The notes: generated from the letters alone by a model not told the origin. A stretch of DNA of 64,000 nucleotides from Gyromitra esculenta (GCA_038503075.1 JBCAML010000022.1:744001-808000), one strand, 5' to 3'; positions 23,503 to 38,846 are shown, counted from the stretch's first letter. Numbers and translations: made by a program.

Positions 23503-25216
23503 ATGAATATGAGGTTGGGTTGCGCCTCCAGATCTATCAAATTCTCTCGAGCATTCTCCAGCAGAACCAAAACTTATAGTCACGTCGCTGGCCCACCGTA
23601 CCAATTATCTGTATTCCCGCTCCGGGGACGAGGGCCGCTAGCCCCGTCACGAGCCCTCAGGGAATTCAACTCGACTTCTCGGCTAAAAATTGTGAAACCA
23701 TTCTTACTGGCGGATATTGGTGAAGGTTCGTTTCCCACCCAGCAAAGAATCCTCAAATTTTTGCGCAACCCCAAGTTGTTATTTCTAGCCCTTATCCAAA
23801 ATATTGGGTGTAACAGGAATCCGAGAATGTGAAGTTATACAATGGTTTGTTCAGTCAGGAGCGAGGGTAGAACAATTTGACAAGCTTTGTGAAGTACAGA
23901 GTGACAAAGCTTCAGTGGAGGTATGTGAATATTTCTGGGAGGTTCTTTCCGGAGGTTCTTTCCTGCTGTTTGAGGAAGGGGCCTCTCTCTACAGTGTTTT
24001 CAACACAATTACTAAAATTATTAGGACAGATCACCTCACGGTTTGATGGTGTAATCAAGAAACTACATTATGAAGCTGGAGATATGGCTATAGTTGGAAA
24101 AGTATGTATGGTTTGTTTGTTTTTTACCATTATATTTTAACTAGTCCCTGGGAAGAGTTGGCTTATCAGTTGGGAAAAATATAGCCTCTGGTCGACATCG
24201 ATATACAAGGAGAAATCAACGATACATCACAGCTGGGGGTAGCGGAATTAGAAGCAACTAGCGCGAAAAAATCGACAGAACCACGGGCAATAAATACACC
24301 ACAGACCCTATCAAAGCATGCAACACTTGCAACGCCAGCTGTGAGACATTCAGCAAGAGAGTTCGGCGTTGACATTTCTGAGATCTCCGGTACCGGTAGA
24401 GAAGGACGTGTCCTGAAAGAAGATGTTATAGCGTTTATGAAACGCCGAAATTCCGAAATAGCCCCGCCCCTGTCATCACCCGTAGCCAGTGGGGCATCGG
24501 CAAAGGAGGACCGGAAGCCTCTTACACCCATACAGACACAAATGTTCAAAGCAATGACCAACAGTTTGTCGATCCCCCATTTCCTCTACTCGGACGAGAT
24601 TCACCTAGACCCTCTCGCCCGGGCTCGCGCAATCATAAACGAATCCTTGAAAGCCAAATCACAGGCGCAGAAAGTCTCGTACATGCCCTTTGCTATCAAG
24701 GCCGTATCTCAGGCCCTCGATGCCTATCCTCTTCTCAACAGCCGCCTTGATCTCGACGGCGAGAAACCGCAATTGGTTATACGCCCACAGCACAACATTG
24801 GCATCGCCATGGATACACCCGCTGGGTTGCTAGTTCCAAATATCAAAGATGTGAAAAACTTGAGCATCTTAGAAATCGCGGCGGAACTGAAACGGCTTCA
24901 AGTAGCCGGGGCCGAAGGGAAGCTCGCACCCGCCGACCTGCAGAACGGAACTATCACTGTGAGCAACATTGGGAACATCGGGGGCACAGTGGTTGCACCA
25001 GTGATTGTTGCCAGCGAGGTGGCTATCCTGGGTATGGGTCGCGCACGGACGGTTCCAACTTTCGACAATAATGGAGCTGTGGTCCCAAAAACGGTCATTA
25101 ATTTTTCATGGTCGGCAGATCATCGCGTGGTGGACGGGGCAACAATGGCGAGAATGGCGGCTATGGTCAGGGCTTTTGTTGAGGAGCCGGAGTTGATGCT
25201 GGCAAGGCTAAGATAG
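23503..25216 (+). CDS. DBT: Bran-chain 2-oxoacid dehydrogenase E2 (dihydrolipoyl acyltransferase)
   Basis: The E2 core of the mitochondrial branched-chain 2-oxoacid dehydrogenase complex moves the acyl group from E1 via lipoyl-lysine to CoA (Leu/Ile/Val breakdown). Exons 23503-23725, 23817-23920, 24030-24101 and 24185-25216; 476 residues. An Arg/Ser-rich mitochondrial leader is followed by the lipoyl domain ([12 protein letters not shown], lipoyl Lys 105 in SDKASVE), the E1/E3-binding domain near 180-220 ([29 protein letters not shown]) and the catalytic domain ending with ADHRVVDGA (His446, Asp450). The ECEVIQWFV start of the lipoyl domain and the single lipoyl domain fit the branched-chain enzyme better than pyruvate or 2-oxoglutarate E2. 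Confidence 0.9.
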
Positions 25217-26954
25217 GGTTTTCTTTTTAAATTCGGCCAGAAATTCCAGAAAATTCCCTGTATGCTCTGCGACAAGCAACAACCATAGATAAGATCATCG
25301 GAGGTGTGGCCTCGGCGTGATTTGTGGATACCTTGACACGATTATGGCCGAAAATTCTTTCAGTATTTTCCTACGAAGATTCCTTGTTGCTAATTGCCGA
25401 ATTAATGAGTTTTATTTCATTGGCTATGTATCATTAACCACCTAACTTTCTATGAAAATAGACCAAGTACGTTTATAATTTGAGCTAGTTTACTGAAGAT
25501 TTGTTTTTCTCTCTTTAGATTCCGGTCTTAACCATTTATCAGAACTACATGTATGCGTAGGCTTAGCGGGCTATCCTCCCCGCACCCGAACCAGAATACC
25601 CAGCGTTCGATACATATGTAGTTTGATGTAATTCAGAGTTGAGTGCTACATATATGTTCATACATAGATGAGATAAACGAAAGGGCTCCGTATATTCACA
25701 AAATATCACTCGGTCTTCTACCCATGAAGATTGGTCTCTAATAAAGACAGCGGTATTGGAAAGAGAATGACGCTATATGTATTTCGCCACGGATGCAGGC
25801 CATATGCTTATACGGAGATCCTACAGCAGATATGTAGCTAGCAGCAAAACCATGGCCACACGTGAAGTGGGGGGCTCCAGCTTTGAGATGGCCTTGGCAG
25901 TCGTTGGGATAAGTTTTCCCCGGCTTCACATACTGAAGATAGCTGGAAGGCTGGTCTCGTGCCAGTGAGCCTCGCCCAAGGGGTTGTGCCTGATCCCCAA
26001 AGCTGATATCGTGGCGACTTAATCGCTGCAGAAGTCAATGTTGTCATTTCGGTTCCTAATGATCTTTCTCCATGGCAGCTGACCAGAGCCAAGGACACAG
26101 CAATATGCAAGCATTCTGGTCCACTCTTTTGAGCAGGGCTATGCATGTATACATGTAGACTCCATAATCCATGCCGCCTTCTGGATTCAACTCCTCCAAA
26201 CGTCTTCAGAGCTCATTGGCCGCATGGCAGGTCTGTATTCTTAGCGGGTGCGTTGTAATTCCAAAGTCCCAGCTTGCTACCGTTAACCTTTGGCGTGGAA
26301 GCACCTTGCCTGTTTCCCCCACACCCAAGGCAGCCAATTGCTGCCTATGTCTCCGGTAGGGTTATGAGGCAAATTCATGGAAATACCAACCATAGGTACC
26401 TATCCGCTATCGCGTCGCGGGGTCTTTTTGACATCAGGGTGGCATAGCTACTGACAGGTACCAGGGCTCACTTTCGCCTAGTTGAAAATTGGACGTGATG
26501 ACGACCGTCAACTTCGACCACCTTCAACTACAAAACGGAGCCACGAACCGCTTCCCCGATGGACCCTAGTTGTTCATCACGCATGGTTCCTGTGCCGACA
26601 TACCCCACAATTTATATTTCTAGAATTTCTTTTTGATCAGTTCAACATTCAATATATCGAGGTTTCGATAGAGTGCGATATGCGTAAATTATTTAGAGAT
26701 ACAACCCGTTTTATGCAGGGAAACGAAGCCAATTTACTCTCCAACTCAAGAATCTACCATTTGCAAATACCGGAAACAAATTCATTAAATAAACGAAGAA
26801 CACCGTAACTACTCCCAGAAATACACAGATACAAACGCTGCTTTATAGGACATATGAACCGCCCCAAAAAATAAGAAATCAAACCAAGAAAGCAAGAAAA
26901 AAGACAGGAGGCCTCAGGGCTTCCCGGGTCTAAATCCCTCAGCAACTGCAGGAG
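25217..26954. other. Intergenic, no gene recognised
   Basis: A 1.7-kb convergent spacer. TACATGTA occurs at 25546-25553 and 26150-26157. Open frames of up to about 108 codons (for example 26482-26808) show no family motif and no convincing splice partners. Confidence 0.4.
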
Positions 26955-27663
26955 CTATTTCGAATCCATGTAACTCTGAACCTTTTCTAAAGCCAGGTTT
27001 TGCACTTGAGCTTGAGTCCCATCAACGTCAACATGAATAACATCAACCTCGGACTCATCCGGCTCCTCCAAGGCACTGAACTGACTGTGGACCATGTCGT
27101 CCTTCATGTAGTGGCCCTTACGGGCGCGAACACGCTTGAGTAACAGCTCCTCGTCAGCGGCTAGGTAGATGAAGCGGACCGCGACGTCATCGGCTTCTCG
27201 TCCAGCTATTCGGATAACGTCACGATATCTGCGCTTGAGACAGGAACAGGTGACGACACAACCATCCGCGCCCCCCTCGAGTTCTTTCACGGCTTCGTTG
27301 CGTATGGTTTCTAGCCAGTCCCAGCGATCGTCGTCGGTCAGAGGGATGCCGTTGGCCATCTTATCGACATTGGTTTGAGGGTGAAACTACGAGGTGCGTT
27401 AGCTAAGAGTTCCTTTCGAATTTTAAGAATCGGGTTGGGGGAGGGAGAGGGTTGCTTACATCGTCGCCTTCGATGTAAGGCAGATTGAGTCTTTTAGCAA
27501 GGAACTGGGCGACAGTAGACTTTCCGCAACCCGCGGGACCCGTAATAATCCAAATATGGCGGAGCTGCTGTTCTCGAGGTACTGAGTGTACCTTGCCTCT
27601 TAGGTGGATGGCAGAGGGTTTTGTCGCAACAGAAGCGCCGGGTCTCTCAGAATAGGTGAGCAT
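26955..27663 (-). CDS. Gluconokinase (GntK family)
   Basis: Phosphorylates D-gluconate to 6-phosphogluconate with ATP, feeding the pentose phosphate pathway. Two exons on the minus strand, 27460-27663 and 26955-27386, with a 73-nt intron; 211 residues, normal for a eukaryotic GntK with a short N-terminal extension. P-loop GPAGCGKST at residues 42-50, then EGDDFHPQTNVDKMANGIPLTDDDRWDWL spanning the splice junction (substrate-binding region), SCLKRRYRDVIR, FIYLAADEELLLKRVRARKGHYM (lid) and MVHSQFSALEEP. All family landmarks are present, so the enzyme should be active. Confidence 0.92.
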
Positions 27664-27947
27664 GTTGGTGGCAGTAGGTGGTAGGAGAGAAGACGACAGA
27701 GAACAAGGGGATTGAGGATTGGCAGTAAGGCGGGCTTGAAGAGCAGGCGGATTGCAAAAGAATGCTGGAGGGTGATCCTTTATAATAACGTTATAGTTGT
27801 AGGTGACGCAATGGCTGGACGGATTGTGAACTACACACGAAGGATCTTAGCGGATAACTGTGAGGGCAAAGTAAGCGGGCTGGCTGAAGCATTAAATACT
27901 TGAATGGAGCAGTGAAATTACATTGGCAATTTGTGGTGAACCAAATG

Positions 27948-27979
27948 CCACCACCACCACTACCACCACCACCACCACC
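27948..27979. repeat. (ACC)n microsatellite
   Basis: About ten ACC/CCA triplets with one interruption (CTACC), in the gluconokinase upstream region. Confidence 0.8.
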
Positions 27980-29360
27980 GTAAGCCCTGAGAACCAAGCC
28001 AGGTTCCAGCCAGCTTCTCCATGCCTGTGCTCATGTACGTACATAGCTGTCTCGGAAGTCACGCGGAAAAAGCAAGTGGGAATGGAAAAAGTTGAAGAAG
28101 AAGAAAAAAAAAAGTGAGTGACAATAAAGAATCCGGGCCCATGCTTCTCCGTCCCGGTGTCCCCACCCCCTAGCCTGGCTCAAGCGGAAATCCCGTATGG
28201 CCTTGTGGTTTTCCACTGCCTTCACCACCACCACCTTCTCCTCCCCCATCCCAACCCCGCACGCCACCGGGGTTCCTCTTTGCGGCCTTTGCAGTAAACA
28301 GAAGCATATCACTGAAGACGGAAACTACTGGAGATCTGCCTTCACTTCTCTGGTGTCACGAGGGAAAACGACACGCCCCAATTAGAATAATAATAGCTCG
28401 CTCAAAAGGGGATTCAGTAACTCAGGAGACAGTCGACTGCGGTGTGCGGTCAACGATGCGGCGGAGAGGAATTCGGGAATGAGACAGCTCCCTGGAGGCG
28501 GCTTGGGATACAGGGACGTTTGGTGTGTGTAGTCCGTGGGACACTATAAAAAAAAAAAAGCGTGGGGGACCATGGCGCGGGAGGAAGCTGGGGTCCACCT
28601 GGGGTTATTGTTGGGGTGCAGCATCCACCACAAAACATCTGCCAAAAACGCCCAGCAACAGCACTGTTCAAGATCAAGCACATACATACCCATCGAAGAT
28701 GTATGCCAGTACAATATGTAGGCTGCTGGAGCACTCACTTGTCGTGATGCACAGCGTCGAGTAATTACATGTACTTAGGCTCGTTCCGCAAGTGAGTGCT
28801 GCAGAGCAGGCGTGATGGCGAGTTGACGCCACGGCGATTGGATCCTGCTGAATCAGGACAGCTCTGCTCGTCTCCCTTCCTAACGCAGAGTTTGGCCGGT
28901 TGCATTGGCAAAGTTATTTCTCTGCCCGGGTTACTGGGCGTTTCTGGAAGAAGGTGGACAAATATGGAGACGTTTGGACGGATGGCTGCGGCTGCAAACT
29001 ATTCGTCGTGCTCGGTCAGGACCGTGGGATTTTACATCCCTGTTTTGCATTGCGTTGTGGGGGACCAAGCCAAACCCACAACGACACTTTTAGTAATTAG
29101 AGGCAAGGCGAGCGAGTCGATCAAAAATACCAGACGATGGCCTATTGGAGGTTCTCGAGGAGCTGCCCGGTTTGGTAACTCGACGATGGTCCTATGAAAT
29201 CAGCCGGCGGGCACTCTGGTGGGCTTTCGGCTGCTCGAATCCCACTCGACGGCTCTGTTTCTCCAGCGCGCAAGCAGAGTACAGAGGTTCCGAACGATCT
29301 CTTGGAGCGAGACCTGCTTGCTTGTTCACCTGGCCTTTGATCCTCCTTGCGTTCCTCTCC

Positions 29361-29402
29361 CATCTTGCTTCAGCCCCATCTTGCTTCAGCCCCATCTTGC
29401 TT
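29361..29402. repeat. 17-bp tandem repeat, 2.5 copies
   Basis: The unit CATCTTGCTTCAGCCCC is repeated perfectly twice and then begins a third time. It is noncoding and of no known role. Confidence 0.85.
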
Positions 29403-30362
29403 CTTAAACTGGCCGCAGCTGCCTCGCAGTAAAAGCTGGGGTGCATACGCTAGCATATCACGTCCTTTACCGCAATCCTGTTGAAAAATCAAATAAAAAC
29501 CTCATCTATTCGTAGCACTACCTGCCTGGCCAAACGAGTTCTACGTGCTCGACTCTACTTTAGCTGCTGACGCAGTATGTACATATGTCTGGGTGAGTGC
29601 TCATACATGATGCGGGGAGGATCGCGCTGGTCAACGCGAATAAGAGGTACGTATGTCGGTTAACATCACATACCAGCTACATGCTGCAGCGAGAATGATG
29701 GAACTTGAGGAACAGAGGGCGTCTCACCAGCGCCCCAAGCCAGATTGCAGGATCTCAGTGAAATAAATCGCCCAAGGACCAACCAGGTGGGAATATATTC
29801 AATGGGACTGGACCCTGAGTAAGTGACGTCACCTGGTGTAAGTTAGAGCACTCCGGAGCATGGGATGCCTTTGTGTGAAGTCAATGATCAGCGATCGGTG
29901 ACAGGGATGTTTATTACGCGTGGAGGTGCACATGCAGGACTGACTCAGACAGTCGCCAGAAGCGCACTGCACAGAGTGTAACCCGAAAGGTGCTGGCTGG
30001 TTTGGCGGTATGAGTTATCCACCTGGTGCAGCGGGGTGATACCTGGGAGGCGTAAGGTGGTTTCTGTGTGCTTTACGCGGACCAAAACCATCCCCCTTCC
30101 AGACAGAAACATAGCTACGACTACCCGGTTAGGAAATTTCCTACGGCGGTTATTCACACAGAACACGGGAGACACACACGACATCACCGAACATCGCACG
30201 CGTATCGACTCTGCACTGAATCGGATTTCGACACCTCAGCTCTCGCGAGAAGAAGGAAAAAAATCCCTCTACCGACCAGGAAGAACCCAGCAGCAGCAGC
30301 AGCATCAACTCGGTCACAGCAACTGCTTCAAACAACTGCCTCTGCCGTGAATTGTGTTTCAA

Positions 30363-31728
30363 ATGTCATACTTCTTCTCTACCCCGCTGGATATCGACAT
30401 CAGGCTCGATGATGGTGATGATAGCCGGCAGATGGTGGATGTTAAGCTGGATAAGAATAGGCGGGAAAAGTGTCCTCTCTACATGGATGGTGAATCTGTA
30501 AAGGGGGCGGTGACCATCCGACCGAAGGATGGAAAGCGTTTGGAACATACAGGCATCAAAGTGCAATTCATAGGGACAATAGGTTGGGCGTCCTTCTGTT
30601 TGGGGGGGGAAAACCTGTGCACTTGCCCCGAAATCCGCTGGTAAAACGAATTGTGCTGAACAAATGGCTGGGGTTTTTCTTAGAAATGTTCTTTGATCGT
30701 GGAAATCACTATGAATTCTTGTCGCTGGGGCAAGAGCTTGCTGCTCCAGGTGATCTTCAGCATCCCCAAACCTTCGATTTCGAGTTCAAGAACGTCGAAA
30801 AACAGTACGAATCGTACAATGGCATTAACGTCAAGCTTCGCTACTTTATCCGTGTTACTGTTTCACGCAGAATGGCGGATGTGATCCGCGAAAAGGACAT
30901 CTGGGTATACTCTTACCGCATGCCACCAGAAAGTAACAGCTCGATCAAGATGGATGTTGGCATTGAAGACTGCCTTCATATCGAGTTTGAGTACTCAAAG
31001 TCCAAGTACCACTTGAAAGATGTTATCGTTGGTCGTATATACTTTCTTTTAGTACGGCTCAAAATTAAACATATGGAGCTATCAATCATTCGCCGAGAAA
31101 CGACAGGTACCGCTCCAAATCAATACAACGAGAGCGAGACCCTTGTCAGGTTTGAGGTGAGTCTGGATTTTCATGTTTATATCTATTATGATTTCTTTGT
31201 TAGGGATCGCGCGAGAGTCTGACGTGTCGCCTAGATTATGGATGGATCTCCTTCCAGAGGTATTCCCCGTAACCTATATACTCTGCGGCTCACCAGGGCC
31301 ACTAACACGTAATTTGCATGGTTGCTTACACGGCGGGGGTGCTGCAGGCGAAACTATTCCAATCCGTCTCTTTCTTGGTGGCTTCGACCTAACCCCCACC
31401 TTCCGCGAAGTCAACAAAAAATACTCAACTCGATACTATTTGAGTTTAGTGTTGATTGATGAGGGTTTGTTCCCATATTTATCAAATCCCTCTATGCGCG
31501 TTTGCTGCTCTCGCTTTTTTTTCTTCCTTTCTTTCGTTTCCCTTCTTTCGCAGCAAGCGAGGTAATCTCCTTGGCGTGGGGGACCAATTCTTGACATCTA
31601 AAGCCGAGCCCCGGCATATTGGTAATGGGGATGATGTGGCTAAAAGGCGCTAACCGATGACATGGGGCACAGACGCGAGACGTTATTTCAAACAATCGGA
31701 AATCTTGCTTTTCCGTCAGGCTCCTTGA
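30363..31728 (+). CDS. VPS26: Retromer subunit Vps26
   Basis: An arrestin-fold subunit of retromer, which with Vps35 and Vps29 returns cargo from endosomes to the Golgi. Exons 30363-30582, 30684-31156, 31235-31259 (25 nt), 31348-31464 and 31673-31728; 296 residues, the normal core length. Highly conserved throughout: MSYFFSTPLDIDIRL, CPLYMDGESVKGAV, HTGIKVQFIGTIEMFF, GINVKLRYFIRVTVSRR, DIWVYSYRMPPE, GIEDCLHIEFEYSKSKYHL and a C-terminus ARRYFKQSEILLFRQAP. The last intron (31465-31672, 208 nt) is longer than the others and contains a T-rich stretch with an internal CGCAG, so alternative splicing is possible. Start set at the family-standard MSYFF. Confidence 0.95.
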
Positions 31729-33191
31729 AGCTGAAGCCAATTCTCCTCGGAGAATTGAGATGAGAGTATATCATTTTATGGCATACTAATTATAGTAGTC
31801 TGGAGCAAAAAGTGTTTATTTAGATGCTGCTACTAACCTCTCTCGTTTGGTTTGCACGCGACTCTCCGTGTTTCTTTTTCCTCGTCTTGTTTCTTTGTAG
31901 TAAATGCGAATGATGTGAACAGGGTTTTCCTGCATGTTGGTTTGATTCTTGATGCTTGAAGGACCGTTCCGCGCAGCTATTACATCTTGCTGGTAAGCGT
32001 GCTTGGCGTCATTCTCAAGCAAAAGGGCTGCTGAAATGCCTAGCGGAAAATCACCGGAAAAATCACCGGAAAAATCGCCCAGAAAAACTGTAGGCTCGGA
32101 AAACATTTTGGGAAAGGCTAGAGGGATAATTGTTGATCACCAAACAGGCCACTCTGTAGACAAGCACCAAGGCATCTCTAGTTTGATTCTGTTTTGCTGT
32201 GAAGTTTGATGCCTTTTGCCTACATATAGACATGCATACATAGCACTTTCTACAAGATACCTACATAGTGATCCTGTGATTTTTCTGGGGCACACTGCTT
32301 CGCTGTGCCTCAAGTCCCAACATCCAGGTTCCGTGAGGGTCAATAGAAGTTTCTGTTGTCAGTGAGCTGGCTTTCCTAACGAAGTCCTGGTAGTTTTCGC
32401 GGATGCTCTCAAGATACTTTACGTGCTACTTTACGTGCTACTTTACGTACAAAAAAAGAGACGATCTTGCCCGAACCATCCAATACAAAATGGCTATCGG
32501 ATGAACTCTTGTATTTAGGCAATTGGAGATACCTAGGCGCCTGAGAGAAATTTTTTTGTCGCTGCATAGCATGTACTCCCACAAGTATGCAATCCCACGC
32601 CTCTGTTCGCCTAAAGGCTTAGTTACTTTACTGTCTCGAGCTTTGGGTGTGTATGTTTTGTTCATATACCTGCTCGTGCCTCTAGGTTGGAAATTACCTT
32701 GTCGGGAAATTAAACGAAATCTAGCCGTTTAGGCAAGATTAACCCGACAAGAATGTCAATCACCAATGTTGCATGAAATGACTTTTCCGACTTCCAAGGG
32801 CCATACGCGGGGGGCGGATCTGGGCCCAGGAGAAAGGAGTACCCGCTTCCCCGAGACATTGATACCAAGTAAAATATTCACACCACCAACCCCTGTGTCC
32901 AACCTACCACCTTCAAGTGTAAGGCAAATGGCCCCTGCACAGTCTCTCGTTTGCCCTCCCGAAATTATTATTATTTTTTGTTTGCTGTTCCTCCTTTCTT
33001 GAAACATTCAACATCGGAGTTTAGCTTTGAGTGGCCAAGATACTGGACCATAGGGAACACCACACCCAATTTGAGCTTGCCACAACATCACCGTATGCCC
33101 GAAAGAGAGTCTGTAGCACATGTGCAGCTATCGTTTAGAGCAGGCTATGTACGAACCGTCTACAGCAACTTTCGAATATCCCTCAAAACTA
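31729..33191. other. Mostly noncoding; one small Ser-Pro-Lys ORF
   Basis: Begins the accessory gap. A 57-codon frame at 32036-32209 starts MPSGKSPEKSPEKSPRK, with an 11-bp unit (TCACCGGAAAA) repeated near 32049. It resembles no known family, and I cannot tell if it is expressed. Otherwise there are only short frames. Confidence 0.35.
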
Positions 33192-33395
33192 CTCATGTCG
33201 CCGAGTTGCTATTGCTTTCCCCTTTATAGAAGTAGATCTGCCCACCAAAAACTACCCAGCGAGACCGTTATGAGAGGCTAATTCTTGGAAAGAGTGGCCA
33301 AGAAGTTGGTTGCCACGCTGGAAAGTTTCCTACTTGCGTAAGAATCCAGATCTATTTCCTAGATCGGGAAAGCAATAGCAACTCGGCGACATGAG
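33192..33395. mobile_element. MITE-like element, 204 bp, TA duplication, family CTCATGTCGCC
   Basis: Perfect 30-bp terminal inverted repeats (33192-33221 and 33366-33395) begin CTCATGTCGCCGAG, with weaker pairing continuing inward. TA flanks both ends (33190-33191, 33396-33397). There is no coding capacity. The outer 11 bp match the element at 7485-7766 while the rest of the repeat differs, as in related subfamilies. The perfect repeats suggest recent insertion. Confidence 0.88.
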
Positions 33396-33403
33396 TAGAA
33401 GGA

Positions 33404-33440
33404 ACGAGAAGAAAAGAAAAAGAAAAAGAAAAAGAAAAAA
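33404..33440. repeat. (GAAAAA)n microsatellite
   Basis: A purine run of GAAAAA units right beside the MITE's right end. Confidence 0.8.
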
Positions 33441-33760
33441 GGCTTGAAAAAGGGAATTGATTGACAGAGCTTATCTAAACTTATTTATCTAGGTGTATCT
33501 AGATTTTTTTCCGTATTAACATAAATCCGTGTACATACATAAACATTCTTAGAGAAGTTATGCCGTCATGCAATAGCAACTTACCTATTATTATTCTCGG
33601 AATGGGTTCAAGCAGCATGGTCTCAGCTAGTTGACGACACCTAAACCACGAATTTCCACGGCTTTAGAAGAGCTCACCACCACCACTCTGGTTAATAAAA
33701 TAATCCAAAACAGGGGAGAACCCCTGCGGGTTGTTATCCCCCTGCCGGGAGCCCCATCAC

Positions 33761-33890
33761 AACCCTAACCCCCTAAACCACTAACCCTAAACTAAACCTT
33801 CCTAACCCTAAACAGAAACCACCTAACCCAAACCATAAACCTCCTAACCCAAACCTTCTAAACCACCTAACCCTAATCCTTAAACCACTA
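33761..33890. repeat. Degenerate telomere-like tract (CCCTAA-type)
   Basis: About 130 bp of CCTAACCC, CCTAAACC and related units, roughly a dozen, all in the same orientation with variable spacers (ACCA, CTT, AAACAGAA). The standard ascomycete telomere is TTAGGG; on the plus strand this is its complement, heavily mutated. It is preceded by a GC-rich segment with a small hairpin (GGGGAGAACCCC near 33713). Confidence 0.65.
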
Positions 33891-35925
33891 GACATCTGTG
33901 CACACACTAAAATGTTTCAGTCGACACACTTGACAGCTTGTGAACCAAAAACTTCACAAAAAGAGGGAGTAAAAAACTACAGAATACCTAAGAGCATATA
34001 ATATAGCATTAGAATAACTATTATTTGCTAAAAGATCGTACAATTAAACTGGCGGAGAGTATAGTTACGATGGGGAAAAGGGGAGGGCCCGGGGTGTGTG
34101 CGTTGTTTGCACGGCCTGTCTTGGGTGTCGTCAAAGTGGGTAAGACATGCCTGAGACCATGCTGCTTGAACGTATTCCTTATTCTCGCACAACCCACCCT
34201 TTGATCAAACTACCTGTAGCGAACCATGCCCACTATTCTCCTGAACCAATTCCTACCCCGGGAATTGCGAAATGAAAAGATAATAATAAGGAAGGAAGAA
34301 AAGGTAATCTATTCTAGAGTAATGTTGATGATTGACCCGTGGCTGCCTTTACAACATGTACGATCCGATCTACGATTAGTGCGACAAGAATAGTGAAGAT
34401 TTAAAAAAAAAAGGAAGTGTCAAGGAGAAATGTAAACATCGTCTGCATAGTGGGCTCCGAAGTAACAGGTAAATTAAGGTAATATCTAGGACGGCCCACA
34501 ACCTCCTGTAATATATTGCTTTTCACCAATTGTTAGATTTATGGCGGAAAGGAGCAGGTTGAGTTTCTTGTTTCTTCGAAACAAGGCTTCGGAAAGATTA
34601 TCTTGGGGTTATAAAATCGTTTAGTTGTCATACTTCTTAGACACTAAAATTCTAAAAAAGACTAAGCTTGACGTCTAAGGGAGCAAGCATGGACGTAACT
34701 GTAGTATATAACTTGATCTAAACGGATCATTAAAGAGTTTGGTACAGTTCTAACTAAGTGCAGATAAGGATCATATTCGGCTAGTATTGCTTCTAAAAAA
34801 CTATACGCATTTTGTCGGGGAGAGATTGCGCGTATTTTACATATCAAACTTAACAATTAAATTTATAAAACCCTAACATAAAAAATATTTAGCCTCCTAT
34901 GTACGGATGAGATAATAAGTATGGCTAAGAAGCATCCTCGGTCAGGGGAGTGCTCATCGCTTTTAAGTCTCTACAAAAAGTAAAGAAACTTATAGAGAAG
35001 CCTCTTTTTTCTTCTCTTTTATTTTCTCTTCTCCCCGGGTGATTATTTGATAAGTATATTTGAGAAAAGAAAATTTTTTCTATACTTCCCTAGAACTCCG
35101 ACATAATACACAAGTTCCCTACCAACCCAAAAGCTAGATATTAGCATGCCTCAATCCCTCCCATCTCGGCGTTTAAATCTCCACACACCCCTCCTTCCTC
35201 ATTTCGCGCGCCGTAAACGCCAATATAGCCTGATTTATCCAGAGAAGAAGAAAAGAAAGAGAAAAAAAAAAAACTCGATTTGATCCAGATTATTGTCGCC
35301 CGTGGAAGCAGTTGAAGGCTGTTTAATTTGCTGGTTGTAGGGCAAAGTCGTCCGGCGGAGCGCAGGGCTGTTCCAAAAACAGATTATTACTGGAAGAGAC
35401 GATGTTGCCGTGGATTTTCTGGTGCCGCTTCATCTGATCTAAAGAAACTCCCACCCAATATAATTAGCAAAAAGAAAGAATTTCTTTTTTCTTTTTTCTT
35501 TTTCTTTCTCAAAGGGGGACCTTGAAGATTTGGTTAGGGTTGTTAAAATCGAGATATATGATCCGTTCCATCGGAACAATCTCGTTTTCTCTCCGAAATA
35601 TCCGGGGACTCCGGTCGACACAGTGTAACCCCAATATAAAAGTTATCATCACACAGTTTAGGAATAAAACATGGTAATGTTTACGCCGGAAGTTATGCTT
35701 AAAACTTGATGAGGAAGGCAGGGAAAAAGGTTGGAATGATGCGCTCAGTCTATCGTAATCATCGGGGATCCCAGATAGCTCGCCACCCGCGATGAGTGTT
35801 ATTTCGATATCGACATCCCACTTTTCTTACCGAGCGTATGCATATTTTATATTGAGGTTGCACTGTCCGATCGAGAAACCTCATCATTTCAAAAAAAAAA
35901 AAACAAAGAAAGAAAAGGCAGGGTA
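33891..35925. other. AT-rich gap, no gene recognised
   Basis: About 2 kb of AT-rich sequence with purine and T runs (for example about 35015-35070, 35250-35275 and 35480-35515). No open frame beyond about 65 codons and no recognised element. It fits decayed repeat DNA. Confidence 0.45.
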
Positions 35926-36070
35926 TTGGATTTTTTGACCACTCTATTGCAGCCATCTTTGGGTTCTGAATGTGCCTTTTCTCTCTCTTCTATTTCCACT
36001 TGCCCTAGCATAGTCACTCTGGTACCTTCAGCTCCAAAGCTGATTCAATAGAGTGGCCAAAAAAATCCAA
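35926..36070. mobile_element. MITE-like element, 145 bp, TA duplication
   Basis: Inverted arms of about 23 bp (start TTGGATTTTTTGACCACTC at left, its complement with one mismatch and one extra T at right) are flanked by TA at 35924-35925 and 36071-36072. The interior of about 97 bp is noncoding. It is a different family from the CTCATGTCGCC elements. It lies 124 bp past the last exon I can place for the Zap1-like gene on the opposite strand. Confidence 0.75.
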
Positions 36071-36193
36071 TACCTCTTTTTAATATAACTCTCGTTGGGA
36101 TCGATGCCCGAAAGGCATTTTGGGATTGGTAATTGAAATGAGGGTGTATGGGAGGGAGAGAACGAGAGGAGGAAAAAAAAAGATTAAACATAC

Positions 36194-38846
<2,653 letters not shown>

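Larger units (their letters stand above)
27664..30362. other. Long divergent intergenic region, no gene recognised
   Basis: A 2.7-kb spacer between gluconokinase and VPS26 starts. It holds promoters for both, an ACC triplet repeat, a 17-bp tandem repeat and a TACATGTA at 28766-28773. Several open frames of 60-130 codons overlap on both strands with no family resemblance, so I treat them as chance. The 5' leader of VPS26 has a short CAG run near 30289-30304. Confidence 0.4.

Noticed and set aside
28796..29197. 133-codon plus-strand frame in the gluconokinase/VPS26 spacer
   Set aside because: No recognisable family, no good start context, and overlapping frames on both strands of similar length.
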